In this document: one piece after another, positions 1 through 7,268 of the stretch
Layout of the letters: each line of letters opens with the position of its first letter
Position numbering within the stretch: the first letter of the stretch is position 1
Source: Oscillospiraceae bacterium
GTDB taxonomy: Bacteria > Bacillota > Clostridia > Oscillospirales > Oscillospiraceae
Reading direction: 5' to 3'
Length of the DNA stretch: 33,960 nucleotides
Assembly (NCBI GenBank): GCA_015068235.1
Contig: SVKY01000024.1
Location: 1 to 33,960, forward strand
Notes under the pieces: generated by a model
Database searches by the model: none
Seen by the model: only the letters and a program-made list of their open reading frames with translations
What the model was told of the DNA's origin: nothing
Position numbers and translations under genes: made by a program

Positions 1-3000
1 GTAACGGTCATCTCTGCGCCGGCAGAAATGTTCATCGTGAAGACCAAGTTGGCATCGGGCTTCGGAGCAACAACCTCGGTAGCGCCGCAAGCGCAGGTGC
101 CATCGACATAGGTGTGATCCTCAGTGACGCTATCAGAGCAGTTTGCGCAGGTAGCGGTGTGGTTGTCGCCGTTGTTGGTATAGGAATAGCTGTGACCAAT
201 TGCGGGATCAATCAAATCCACAGCAAGGATCTCGATGGTGAGCGCTTCGTCTGAATAATACTTGCCGTAATCGGGACAAGCTTCGTCAGAGCAATAATAA
301 TAAGCGATCGTACCGCTTTCGGTGCAGGTAGCAGGTGAGCCTTCAAAATATGTTACACTGTGGGTGTGTTCGATTGTTGCGCCTCGAACGGGGATCAGTG
401 CCAGGTCTTTGATCTGACCGGATCTGTACCAAGCGGCGTAGGTTAGGGAAGCGGTGTTGTTCAGCGAGAGGTATCTCTCATAATCTGCGCTAAAGTGAAT
501 GTTATAAAGTCCGCCGTCAACCGCATCGATTGTCAGGCTGAGTGCATCATCTACGGCGACAAAGGTGCCGGAGTTGCTGCCGGTCCAGCCAAGATATTTT
601 GCATCGTCCGTGATACCTTCGGCGTAGATACGATAAGTGCCGTTGCTGTTTTTCTCGATCACAAAGATCTTGTCAGCTTCGGGGCTTGTGATCTCGGCAG
701 GGAGTTCAGTCAAGCCGGAATCCTCGATGTCATAGCGAGTTCCGTCCGGAACGCCCATAATGTACTGATAATTGATATCGGATGTACGGATGCCTGCGAT
801 ATAGTAGCGACCTTCGAGCTCTGTGCTGCCACCTTCGGGTTCAGTCGGCTCGGTGGGTTCGGGTTCATTGGTCTCGGATTCGGTGGTGTCAGACTCGGTG
901 GGCTCGGTATCACCACATGCGGTGCAAGTGCCGTCAACGTAGCTGTGACCTGTTGCAGCTACGGTTTCGGTGTAGCTGTCGTCACAATTTGCGCAGGTGT
1001 AGGTGAGAGAACCGTCCTCGGTGCAGGTTGCATCAACCGCTGCAGTTTGCTGATAATTGTGACCTGTAGCTTCAATTTCGGTTGTACTGATGATCACACC
1101 GCAATCGTTGCAGGTAACGGTGATGCTGCCGCCTGCAGTGCAGGTTGCATTGACTGTGGTAGAATCGGTGTTTTCGTGCTGACAAGATTCACCGATGACG
1201 GTGGTGTAATAGGTGGTGCCGCCTGCACTCTTAACATAGAAGCCTACGGTTTGGCTGGCGATGTTTCCGCTGGTGCTTGTGTAGCAACGCCAATCGGGAT
1301 TGGTGCGATAGACGCCCAGATAACGTCCTGTAGATTCGTTATAAAGATAATCGGAATCGATCGTGAAGGTGTTGGAAGAGCCTGTGCCGACACGCACACC
1401 GTTGTTGGAGGAATTGCAGTAGAGCCAAATATCGGCATTATCCTGCGGATAAAGCTTATAAGAGCCGTTCTCGGAAACGATGTTCCACAGCAGATCCTGT
1501 GCGGGCTCGTCGGTCAGCTTGTTGTCGGCAACATTGACGACTACGGCATCGGGGGCATCTGTCGAGCCGTTGAAGCTGCTGAGGGCGTAAACGGTATCAC
1601 TGTATTGTGAGGTAACAACAACAATATCAGTGGAGGAAATTCCTGCAATATCCGTCAAAACATATTCCGTGGAGCCGCTGCCGCCGACTTCGTAGGTGTA
1701 AAGTGCGTAGAGAGTTGTATTTGCCGTAGCGGTATATGCGCCGGAATAATATGAGGGAGCGGAAATGGTTTTATCGATCTGCACATCCGCCCAGCCGATA
1801 AAGGTATAATTATCATAGGGGATACCTGCGGTCGGAAGCTCGATGCCGTTCTTATCGCAGTTCATGTCTGCAATCGCTTCAACACCTTCAGGAACAACAA
1901 AGCTGATCGTGTAGGTTTCGCCGAGCGCATCGGTATAGTCGCTGATGTAGCTGTCACCGCAAGCGGTGCAGGTGTTGGTGGTGTAGCCCTGCTCGGTTGC
2001 TGTCGGAGCGGTGATAACAGCGCTATAGCTGTGCCCGGTGGCTTCAACAACGCTATGACCGCTGATATAGCTGTTGCAATCGTTGCAGTAAACACCTGCA
2101 GTATAGCCACTGTAGGTGCAGGTCGCTGCAACGGCTTCGGTATTGACAGTATTCGCGTGAGCACAGGCGGTTGCGGAGCTTGTATAGTAGGTTGTACCTG
2201 CACTGCCGTCCTTGACGTAAAGTGCAATCGCTTTCTGCGAGGAATAAGAGGAGCTCTTATAGTAGCGGAAACGATATTGACCGGAGGTTGCGTTATAACG
2301 CAAATATGCGCCGCCGTCACTGACGATGGTGGCATTGCCTTCAGAATCGAGTGCAATGGTATTATCCAATGCGCTGTCAGAGGAGGTCAATCCGTTTGCA
2401 TTCGAGCCTTGACCGATATATTTTCCGCCAACACCCATGATCGAATAGGCGTTTTCGGTTGCAGCGATGGTGAACTTGTAAGGATCGCCTTCTTCGGCGG
2501 AAATGGTATTGTCTGTGATGGTAACAGCCTTGTAGTTGCTGGTCGCATCCAGGGAAGTCAGGCTGCCGTTAAAGATATAGCTGTCAGCTTCGTAAACGAT
2601 CAAATACTCACCGCTCCAATCCACAGGAGGATTCGTGACCTTGACATAGTCACCGCTGCCTGTTTCGCCGCTGCTTTCAACATAGCTGTAAAGGGCGTAG
2701 AGAGTTGTATTTCCGGCAGGATAGTAGGTGTCCGTGTAATAGGTGGGCTTGGTGGTCGTTGCATTACTCAAGGCATTTTCTGTCCAGCCGATAAAGCTAT
2801 AGCCGTCAGGAGCGGTAACGGTGGGAAGGGTCATTGCATCGCCTGCGTAGCCCGTTTGATCTGCAACACCGCTTGCGCCGGCAAAGCTGACCGTGACGGA
2901 GGTCTTGGCGGTAAAGTTGATTTGAATCGTGCAATCCGAAGAAGCGCTGACAGTAAAAATATTGCCGTTTTGTGTAACGGTTGCGCTGCCGGAGGTCACG

Positions 3001-4346
3001 GTATAACCCGATGCAAAATATCCCTCAGCAGGGGAGGCGGTAATGGTGCTTCCGTTGACGGAAACTGTACCGTAAGCACTGTTATTCGTGGTTGCGGAAA
3101 TGCTGTACTGAGAGAACAGGGTATATGTAGACTTGACGGTCTGCAGGCTGTCAGCACCGTAGCTGCTCGAGGATTTTTGACCCGGATGGGTATCTTCATC
3201 GGAAACAACGATCGGGAATGCGCAATAGGTGCTGCGTGCTTCAGAAATGGTATCGCTGACCCAGCTGGAGTACCAGGAGCCGGAATAGACTTCATACATT
3301 TCGGGGGAGTAGTCCCATTGACCGTACTGAGACTTCATTTCTGCGACAGCCTCAGCAACGGTTGCGCCGTTGTTCATCTGTTCCCAGAAAACCTCGGACC
3401 AAACATAGTCGCCGTCGAAGCTTACGGACTGGGAATAGCCGTAAACAACGCCAACGCCCTTTTCGCGCAGAGGTGCGTACATGCCATCGGTCGCCATGCC
3501 AAGGCAGATTGCCATCCAGAGAAGACCGTTGGGGTTGTCGGAGGTCATGTGTTCTGCGATCAAAGAACCGTTAACGCCGACACCGTCGGAGAGATAGACA
3601 GCCTTGCCGGCGGTGTAATCAGCCGAAGTGACACCGGTGGTGCTCTTTAAGCACAGGTAAGAGCTTGTTGCGCCGGTGACATAGTCATCGCCGGAAGCGT
3701 AGTCTGTTGTACCGTGAGAGTCGAAGAAAACAACAGCGCCTGCGCTGAGTGCGGCAGCGACGGTTTCAATCGTTGCTGCGGTGCCGGAGTAAAGGGTGTA
3801 GCCGTCGGAATCGCCAATGGCAGTGGCAACGGCACTTGCAGTGTTCTTGTACTGGTTGGTAAAGTCGCTGTCATGACCGTAATACGGACCGATGAGGTAG
3901 ACCTGATTGCCGGCAGGGGAGCCGCCCTTGACAGCCTTGGGGACGTTGTAGGCGCCGTCCGGTTCGGCAGCTTCGGGTGCGGTCATGTTTGCGGTTCTTT
4001 CGCGGTGTGCAGGATTGTATGCGCAACGGATGCCTTCAGTGGTCATCCATGTGAAGGCGTTGCCCTTGCGATCGATAGAGCCTTCAACATAGTTGTCGGA
4101 ATTGACCACGATTTCGTATGCGGCATTCGCTTTTGCGGTTTGAGAATCATTTCTCTTTGCCGCAGCGTCTTCCATTGCGTCGATCTGAGCAAACAAGGCA
4201 TCGGCTGCTGCATAATCTGTTGCAGTCAGATCGGCATCGGTTGCAATTGCTTCGTCATTTGCAGCAAAAGCAAGAGTCGGCAGCATGCCAACAAGCATCG
4301 CAATTGTGAGCAACCAAGACAGAAGCTGTACAAGATGTTTTTTCAT
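1..4346 (-). CDS. Secreted multi-domain protein with caspase-like (clan CD) peptidase domain, C-terminus cut by window edge
   Basis: One open frame of at least 1448 codons reads leftward from an ATG at 4346 and leaves the window without a stop. I chose 4346 over the in-frame ATG at 4352 because TAAGGAGA is correctly spaced only for the former. Residues 1-28 form a signal peptide (MKKH, hydrophobic core, AFA-AND). About residues 140-370 look like a caspase-fold peptidase: a hydrophobic strand ending in DSHG (His211) and another ending in AICLGM (Cys281), then a W-rich helix with GATVAEA, as in C11/C25-type peptidases. Downstream are two Flg_new/InlB-like repeats, three related beta-rich modules with YLGW/YLGVY/YIGQG cores, and Cys-rich ATGH repeats. 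A substrate cannot be read from sequence; surface adhesion plus proteolysis is an inference. An inactive or CHAT-like fold is the main alternative. It is transcribed divergently from the polysaccharide operon. Confidence 0.85.
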   Translation of the reverse strand, partial: MKKHLVQLLSWLLTIAMLVGMLPTLAFAANDEAIATDADLTATDYAAADALFAQIDAMEDAAAKRNDSQTAKANAAYEIVVNSDNYVEGSIDRKGNAFTWMTTEGIRCAYNPAHRERTANMTAPEAAEPDGAYNVPKAVKGGSPAGNQVYLIGPYYGHDSDFTNQYKNTASAVATAIGDSDGYTLYSGTAATIETVAAALSAGAVVFFDSHGTTDYASGDDYVTGATSSYLCLKSTTGVTSADYTAGKAVYLSDGVGVNGSLIAEHMTSDNPNGLLWMAICLGMATDGMYAPLREKGVGVVYGYSQSVSFDGDYVWSEVFWEQMNNGATVAEAVAEMKSQYGQWDYSPEMYEVYSGSWYSSWVSDTISEARSTYCAFPIVVSDEDTHPGQKSSSSYGADSLQTVKSTYTLFSQYSISATTNNSAYGTVSVNGSTITASPAEGYFASGYTVTSGSATVTQNGNIFTVSASSDCTIQINFTAKTSVTVSFAGASGVADQTGYAGDAMTLPTVTAPDGYSFIGWTENALSNATTTKPTYYTDTYYPAGNTTLYALYSYVESSGETGSGDYVKVTNPPVDWSGEYLIVYEADSYIFNGSLTSLDATSNYKAVTITDNTISAEEGDPYKFTIAATENAYSIMGVGGKYIGQGSNANGLTSSDSALDNTIALDSEGNATIVSDGGAYLRYNATSGQYRFRYYKSSSYSSQKAIALYVKDGSAGTTYYTSSATACAHANTVNTEAVAATCTYSGYTAGVYCNDCNSYISGHSVVEATGHSYSAVITAPTATEQGYTTNTCTACGDSYISDYTDALGETYTISFVVPEGVEAIADMNCDKNGIELPTAGIPYDNYTFIGWADVQIDKTISAPSYYSGAYTATANTTLYALYTYEVGGSGSTEYVLTDIAGISSTDIVVVTSQYSDTVYALSSFNGSTDAPDAVVVNVADNKLTDEPAQDLLWNIVSENGSYKLYPQDNADIWLYCNSSNNGVRVGTGSSNTFTIDSDYLYNESTGRYLGVYRTNPDWRCYTSTSGNIASQTVGFYVKSAGGTTYYTTVIGESCQHENTDSTTVNATCTAGGSITVTCNDCGVIISTTEIEATGHNYQQTAAVDATCTEDGSLTYTCANCDDSYTETVAATGHSYVDGTCTACGDTEPTESDTTESETNEPEPTEPTEPEGGSTELEGRYYIAGIRTSDINYQYIMGVPDGTRYDIEDSGLTELPAEITSPEADKIFVIEKNSNGTYRIYAEGITDDAKYLGWTGSNSGTFVAVDDALSLTIDAVDGGLYNIHFSADYERYLSLNNTASLTYAAWYRSGQIKDLALIPVRGATIEHTHSVTYFEGSPATCTESGTIAYYYCSDEACPDYGKYYSDEALTIEILAVDLIDPAIGHSYSYTNNGDNHTATCANCSDSVTEDHTYVDGTCACGATEVVAPKPDANLVFTMNISAGAEMTV
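75..368 (-). repeat. Cys-rich ATGH-type repeat block 3 of the surface protein
   Basis: The encoded peptide starts at HTHS and contains ATCTESG, a CSDEAC pair, IGHSY, ATCANCSDS and GTCACG. It is a degenerate copy of the CxxC...GHxY repeat found twice more in the same protein. Paired CxxC motifs suggest small metal-stabilised or disulfide-stabilised folds on the cell surface; the function is unknown to me. Confidence 0.65.
904..1184 (-). repeat. Cys-rich ATGH-type repeat block 2 of the surface protein
   Basis: The encoded peptide has CQHENT, NATCTAGGS, TCNDCG, EATGHNY, DATCTEDGS, TCANCDDS, AATGHSY and GTCTACGDTE, so at least two and a half tandem units of about 40 residues. A Glu/Pro/Thr-rich linker (TEPTEPTEP) follows toward the C-terminus, a typical wall-spanning spacer. 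Confidence 0.75.
1688..1913 (-). repeat. Flg_new/InlB-like repeat, second copy
   Basis: The encoded unit runs from TISFVVPEG through TFIGWA to ANTTLYALYTYEV. The pattern of an initial beta strand, a central FxGWT-like motif and a terminal TTLYAxY is the Listeria-Bacteroides repeat seen in secreted surface proteins. It matches the copy at 2680-2897. Confidence 0.7.
1934..2165 (-). repeat. Cys-rich ATGH-type repeat block 1 of the surface protein
   Basis: The encoded peptide has CAHANT, AATCTYSG, YCNDCNS, EATGHSY and NTCTACGDS. It is the first of three such blocks and lies directly after a beta-rich module ending in ALYVKDG. Blocks 1 and 2 follow the same module order, so the unit of duplication is a module plus a Cys-rich block. 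Confidence 0.75.
2680..2897 (-). repeat. Flg_new/InlB-like repeat, first copy
   Basis: The encoded unit runs from VTVSFAG through SFIGWTEN to GNTTLYALYSYV. It is the same fold signature as the copy at 1688-1913 and follows the peptidase domain after a beta-rich linker of about 100 residues. Confidence 0.7.
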
Positions 4347-4377
4347 ATACATTCTCCTTATTTTTAATGATGTTTCC

Positions 4378-4407
4378 ATTATACCACACTCAAATAGTGA
4401 ATGTAAA
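4378..4407 (-). promoter_or_regulatory. Sigma-A type promoter of the surface protein gene
   Basis: On the minus strand there is TTTACA (4402-4407), an 18-base spacer and a perfect TATAAT (4378-4383). Transcription would start near 4370, giving a leader of about 24 bases before the ATG at 4346, with TAAGGAGA inside it. Matches are seen; activity is inferred. Confidence 0.65.
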
Positions 4408-4455
4408 TATTTTCTTGAAAATATTTGAAAAAGCAAATAGATTTTAAATTTGTCG

Positions 4456-4484
4456 TTGCAATTAGGCGGATTATATGATATTAT
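4456..4484 (+). promoter_or_regulatory. Putative promoter of the polysaccharide operon
   Basis: TTGCAA (4456-4461), a 17-base spacer and TATTAT (4479-4484) lie upstream of the first operon gene. A start near 4491 would give a leader of about 55 bases, ending in the strong AGGAGG at 4536-4541. The boxes are imperfect, so this is a candidate. The two opposing promoters are about 50 bases apart in AT-rich DNA. Confidence 0.5.
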
Positions 4485-4546
4485 AAAGTAAATATGTATT
4501 TTGCGATTTAGGATAAAAGCGCAGATTACAATTTCAGGAGGTTTTT

Positions 4547-4810
4547 ATGAAGATTAAAGAGGGTTTTGTTTTAAGAACGATCGCGGGCTCAAACATCGTG
4601 ATCCCCATCGGAGCAATCTGCGTTGATTTTAACGGAATGATTACCATGAATGATTCTGCTACTTTCCTGTGGAAGAAGTTAGAGCAGGGTGCAGATCATG
4701 ATGACCTTGTTGCAGCACTTTTGGAGGAGTATGAGGTAGACAAGGAAACCGCAGACCGGTGCGTTAAGGAATATATTGCAAAGCTCGAAGAGGCGGGCTG
4801 CATTGAGTAA
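4547..4810 (+). CDS. PqqD-family protein (peptide-binding RRE-like fold)
   Basis: This 87-residue protein has the PqqD layout: an N-terminal beta region with LRTIAGSNIVIPIG, then the hallmark LN-type segment NDSATFLWKKLEQG, a helix with DLVAALLEEYEVDKETA, and a C-terminal helix ending in LEEAGCIE. PqqD proteins bind leader peptides for radical SAM maturases, and related proteins also occur beside polysaccharide genes where their role is undefined. ATG at 4547 has a near-perfect AGGAGG five bases upstream. No leader peptide and no SPASM-type maturase is nearby, so binding a peptide is uncertain. It is the first gene of the operon, and the next gene overlaps or immediately follows it. Confidence 0.85.
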   Translation: MKIKEGFVLRTIAGSNIVIPIGAICVDFNGMITMNDSATFLWKKLEQGADHDDLVAALLEEYEVDKETADRCVKEYIAKLEEAGCIE

Positions 4811-5306
4811 GAAGACGATGGCTCACCCGAATGTGGATCAGCTTTCCAAAACAGTTGACTTAGCGACGCTTTATCCTCTTTTGCAGGAGAAGCTTTCCGC
4901 AGGTGGTTCGTTTGTGCTGACGGTTACGGGATCGAGCATGTATCCGTTTATTCTGGGCGGCAGAGATCGTGTTACGCTGTCTCCGCTGCCTGAGAAGCTG
5001 AAGAAAAATGATCTTCCGCTGTACATCAGAAGCAATGGACAGTTTGTCCTTCACAGGATCGTGAAGGTGCATAAGGATGGGACCTACACCTGTTGCGGCG
5101 ACCATCAATGGCAAAGAGAAAAGGGACTTCGTCAGGAGCAAATGGTTGCACTTGCGACCGCTTATGTCAGAAAGGGAAAGACATTGACCAATAAGAATGT
5201 GCTGTATCGTGTTTATCGAACGGTATGGACGTGGGTTCTTCCGCTGAGAAGATATTTCTTCGGTCTGCAGCGCAGGTGGCAGCGCCTTTTTAAGAAAAAA
5301 GCGTGA
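4803..5306 (+). CDS. S24/S26-family (signal peptidase-like) protein
   Basis: A 167-residue protein if started at TTG 4803, which overlaps the previous stop and has GAGG at a good distance; the first ATG is 4818 and is a fair alternative. It carries the nucleophile motif TGSSMYP (Ser45) and FVLHRIV (His84), followed by a strand with CCGDHQ. The use of His instead of Lys after the serine resembles SipW/Sec11-type signal peptidases. Unlike those it has no N-terminal anchor; the C-terminal 35 residues are aromatic and basic (YRTVWTWVLPLRRYFF) and may bind the membrane. It is coupled to the PqqD-like gene, a pairing also seen in peptide-modifying loci, so a processing role on an unidentified peptide or surface protein is inferred. 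Confidence 0.75.
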   Translation: MSKKTMAHPNVDQLSKTVDLATLYPLLQEKLSAGGSFVLTVTGSSMYPFILGGRDRVTLSPLPEKLKKNDLPLYIRSNGQFVLHRIVKVHKDGTYTCCGDHQWQREKGLRQEQMVALATAYVRKGKTLTNKNVLYRVYRTVWTWVLPLRRYFFGLQRRWQRLFKKKA

Positions 5307-5351
5307 TTGGTGCATAATTGGAGACATAAGAGAAAAGAGGTGAGCAACAAG

Positions 5352-7217
5352 ATGACGGAAACAGTGGGACAAGACCGCCGTAAAAAGATCATTCGAGTGA
5401 TCTGCTTGATCGTTATTGATATTTTTATTATTATGAGCTCGGCGATCTTATCGCTGACGATCCGATTTGACTTTTCTGTTGCGGCTGCGAGTGAATATAT
5501 GCCTCAGCTTTATGCTTGTTTACCTGTTTTCACAATCTTGTCTGTGGCTGTATTTATTCCGATGAAGCTATACAGTAGCCTGTGGGAATTTGCAAGTATT
5601 GCGGAGCTGATGCATATACTTTATGCTTCTGCGATTATCTGCCTCCTTCAGCTGATTGCGATTTTAATGAAGCTTATCGTTTTGCCGATGAGCTTTCCGA
5701 TCTTGAATTGGCTGTTTTTGACGGCGATGATTGCGGCGTTCCGATTCTCCTATCGGCTTCTGCGGGGCACGCACTACACAAAAACGAAAAAATCAACACG
5801 CAAGCGCACCATGCTCATTGGCGCCGGTGATGCGGGAATGCTGGTGCTGCGGGAGTTTCAAACCAGCGTGAATTCGGAAAATCAAGTGGTATGTGTTGTC
5901 GATGACAATATTCAAAAGCGTGGCAGATATCTTCGCAATGTTAAGATCTGCGGCACGAGAAAGGATATTGTTCGCCTTGCGGTGGAGTATGACATTGAAG
6001 AAATTATTTTTGCGATCCCGACCGCTTCGGTACGGGACAGAAAAGAAATCCTGTCATATTGTCAGCAAAGCGGTTGCAGATTGAAAATTTTGCCGGGAAT
6101 CTTCCAGCTTGCCAACGGCGAGGTCAGTGTCCAGAAGATCAGAGATGTTGACATCCTGGACTTGCTCGGACGTGACAGCGTTCAGGTTGATATGTCGGAG
6201 ATTTCTCAGATGCTTCGACAAAAGGTCGTTTTGGTCACAGGCGGCGGTGGCTCCATTGGCAGTGAGCTGTGTCGCCAAATTGCAAAATATGAACCTAAAA
6301 CGTTGATTCTTGTTGACATTTACGAGAATAACGCTTATGAAATTCAGCAGGAGCTGCGCCGTGCGTACCCCGAATTAAATTTGGTGACATTGATCGCTTC
6401 GGTTCGGGATTCCGAACGCATCCTTGCGATTTTTAACCAATATCATCCGCAGATCATTTTCCATGCTGCAGCGCATAAACACGTTCCCTTGATGGAGGAC
6501 AGCCCGAATGAGGCGATTAAGAATAATGTTTTCGGTACCTATCACGTTGCAAAAGCTGCTGCGGTCTATCGTGCGGAAACGTTTGTTCTCATCTCTACGG
6601 ATAAGGCGGTCAACCCGACCAACATCATGGGTGCATCAAAGCGTATCTGTGAAATGATCGTTCAGATGATGGCAAATTCTTCAAAAACAAAGTTTGTTGC
6701 GGTTCGATTCGGTAATGTTTTGGGCAGCAACGGAAGCGTGATCCCCCTGTTCAAAAAACAGATCGCCGAGGGAGGTCCTGTTACGGTCACACATCCCGAT
6801 ATCATCCGCTTCTTTATGACCATTCCCGAAGCGGTGTCATTGGTCCTTCAAGCCGGCGTTTATGCAGACAGAGGCGAGATTTTTGTGCTGGATATGGGCG
6901 AGCCTGTGAGGATCGACGATTTGGCACGGAATTTGATCCGACTGTCCGGCTTCGAACCGGATTTGGACATTGAAGTGAAGTATACCGGCTTGCGTCCGGG
7001 CGAAAAGCTTTATGAGGAAATGCTTATGAGCGAAGAGGGGCTTCGCACCACAGCGAATGAATTGATCCATATCGGACAACCCCTGGAGCTGAATGATGTG
7101 GAATTTGCAAAGCAGCTTGTAAAGCTGGAAACGGCGTGTGCGGAAAATTCGGATCAGATTTTTGACATGGTTGAACAGATCGTGCCGACATACCGCAGAC
7201 CGCAGGCGGTAAAATAA
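5352..7217 (+). CDS. UDP-GlcNAc 4,6-dehydratase, CapD/PglF/WbpM-type membrane protein
   Basis: 621 residues from the ATG at 5352, which has AGAGGTG upstream; earlier GTG/TTG codons are possible. Four membrane segments fill about residues 12-137. A first Rossmann domain has LIGAGDAG (155-162). The catalytic SDR domain begins at VTGGGGSIG (295-303). The usual Tyr-x3-Lys is replaced by Met426-x3-Lys430 after STDKAVNPTN, which is the known Ser/Met/Lys arrangement of the large WbpM/PglF dehydratases. These convert UDP-GlcNAc to the 4-keto-6-deoxy sugar at the inner membrane face. An aminotransferase or reductase to finish the sugar is not in the window. Confidence 0.92.
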   Translation: MTETVGQDRRKKIIRVICLIVIDIFIIMSSAILSLTIRFDFSVAAASEYMPQLYACLPVFTILSVAVFIPMKLYSSLWEFASIAELMHILYASAIICLLQLIAILMKLIVLPMSFPILNWLFLTAMIAAFRFSYRLLRGTHYTKTKKSTRKRTMLIGAGDAGMLVLREFQTSVNSENQVVCVVDDNIQKRGRYLRNVKICGTRKDIVRLAVEYDIEEIIFAIPTASVRDRKEILSYCQQSGCRLKILPGIFQLANGEVSVQKIRDVDILDLLGRDSVQVDMSEISQMLRQKVVLVTGGGGSIGSELCRQIAKYEPKTLILVDIYENNAYEIQQELRRAYPELNLVTLIASVRDSERILAIFNQYHPQIIFHAAAHKHVPLMEDSPNEAIKNNVFGTYHVAKAAAVYRAETFVLISTDKAVNPTNIMGASKRICEMIVQMMANSSKTKFVAVRFGNVLGSNGSVIPLFKKQIAEGGPVTVTHPDIIRFFMTIPEAVSLVLQAGVYADRGEIFVLDMGEPVRIDDLARNLIRLSGFEPDLDIEVKYTGLRPGEKLYEEMLMSEEGLRTTANELIHIGQPLELNDVEFAKQLVKLETACAENSDQIFDMVEQIVPTYRRPQAVK

Positions 7218-7268
7218 CTAATATTATCGGAACAGCATCATCAATGCTCCAAATTGGAGGTACATAAA

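Noticed and set aside
904-2165. CRISPR-like spaced repeats in the first 2.2 kb
   Set aside because: The repetition is at protein level (CxxC and ATGH units); the DNA repeats are diverged and spaced as codons in an open frame.
495-4367. Long plus-strand open frames of 371, 539 and 217 codons
   Set aside because: They are antisense to the continuous minus-strand surface protein, which has a signal peptide, recognisable repeats and a good promoter; the plus-strand translations are Gly/Ala/Cys/Ile-rich with no family signs.
4776-4802. Longer N-terminus for the S26-like protein from TTG 4776
   Set aside because: No suitable ribosome site, and it would overlap the PqqD-like gene by 35 bases; TTG 4803 or ATG 4818 fit better.
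4860-5372. Minus-strand frame of 170 codons
   Set aside because: Fully antisense to the S26-like gene, no ribosome site and low-complexity basic composition.
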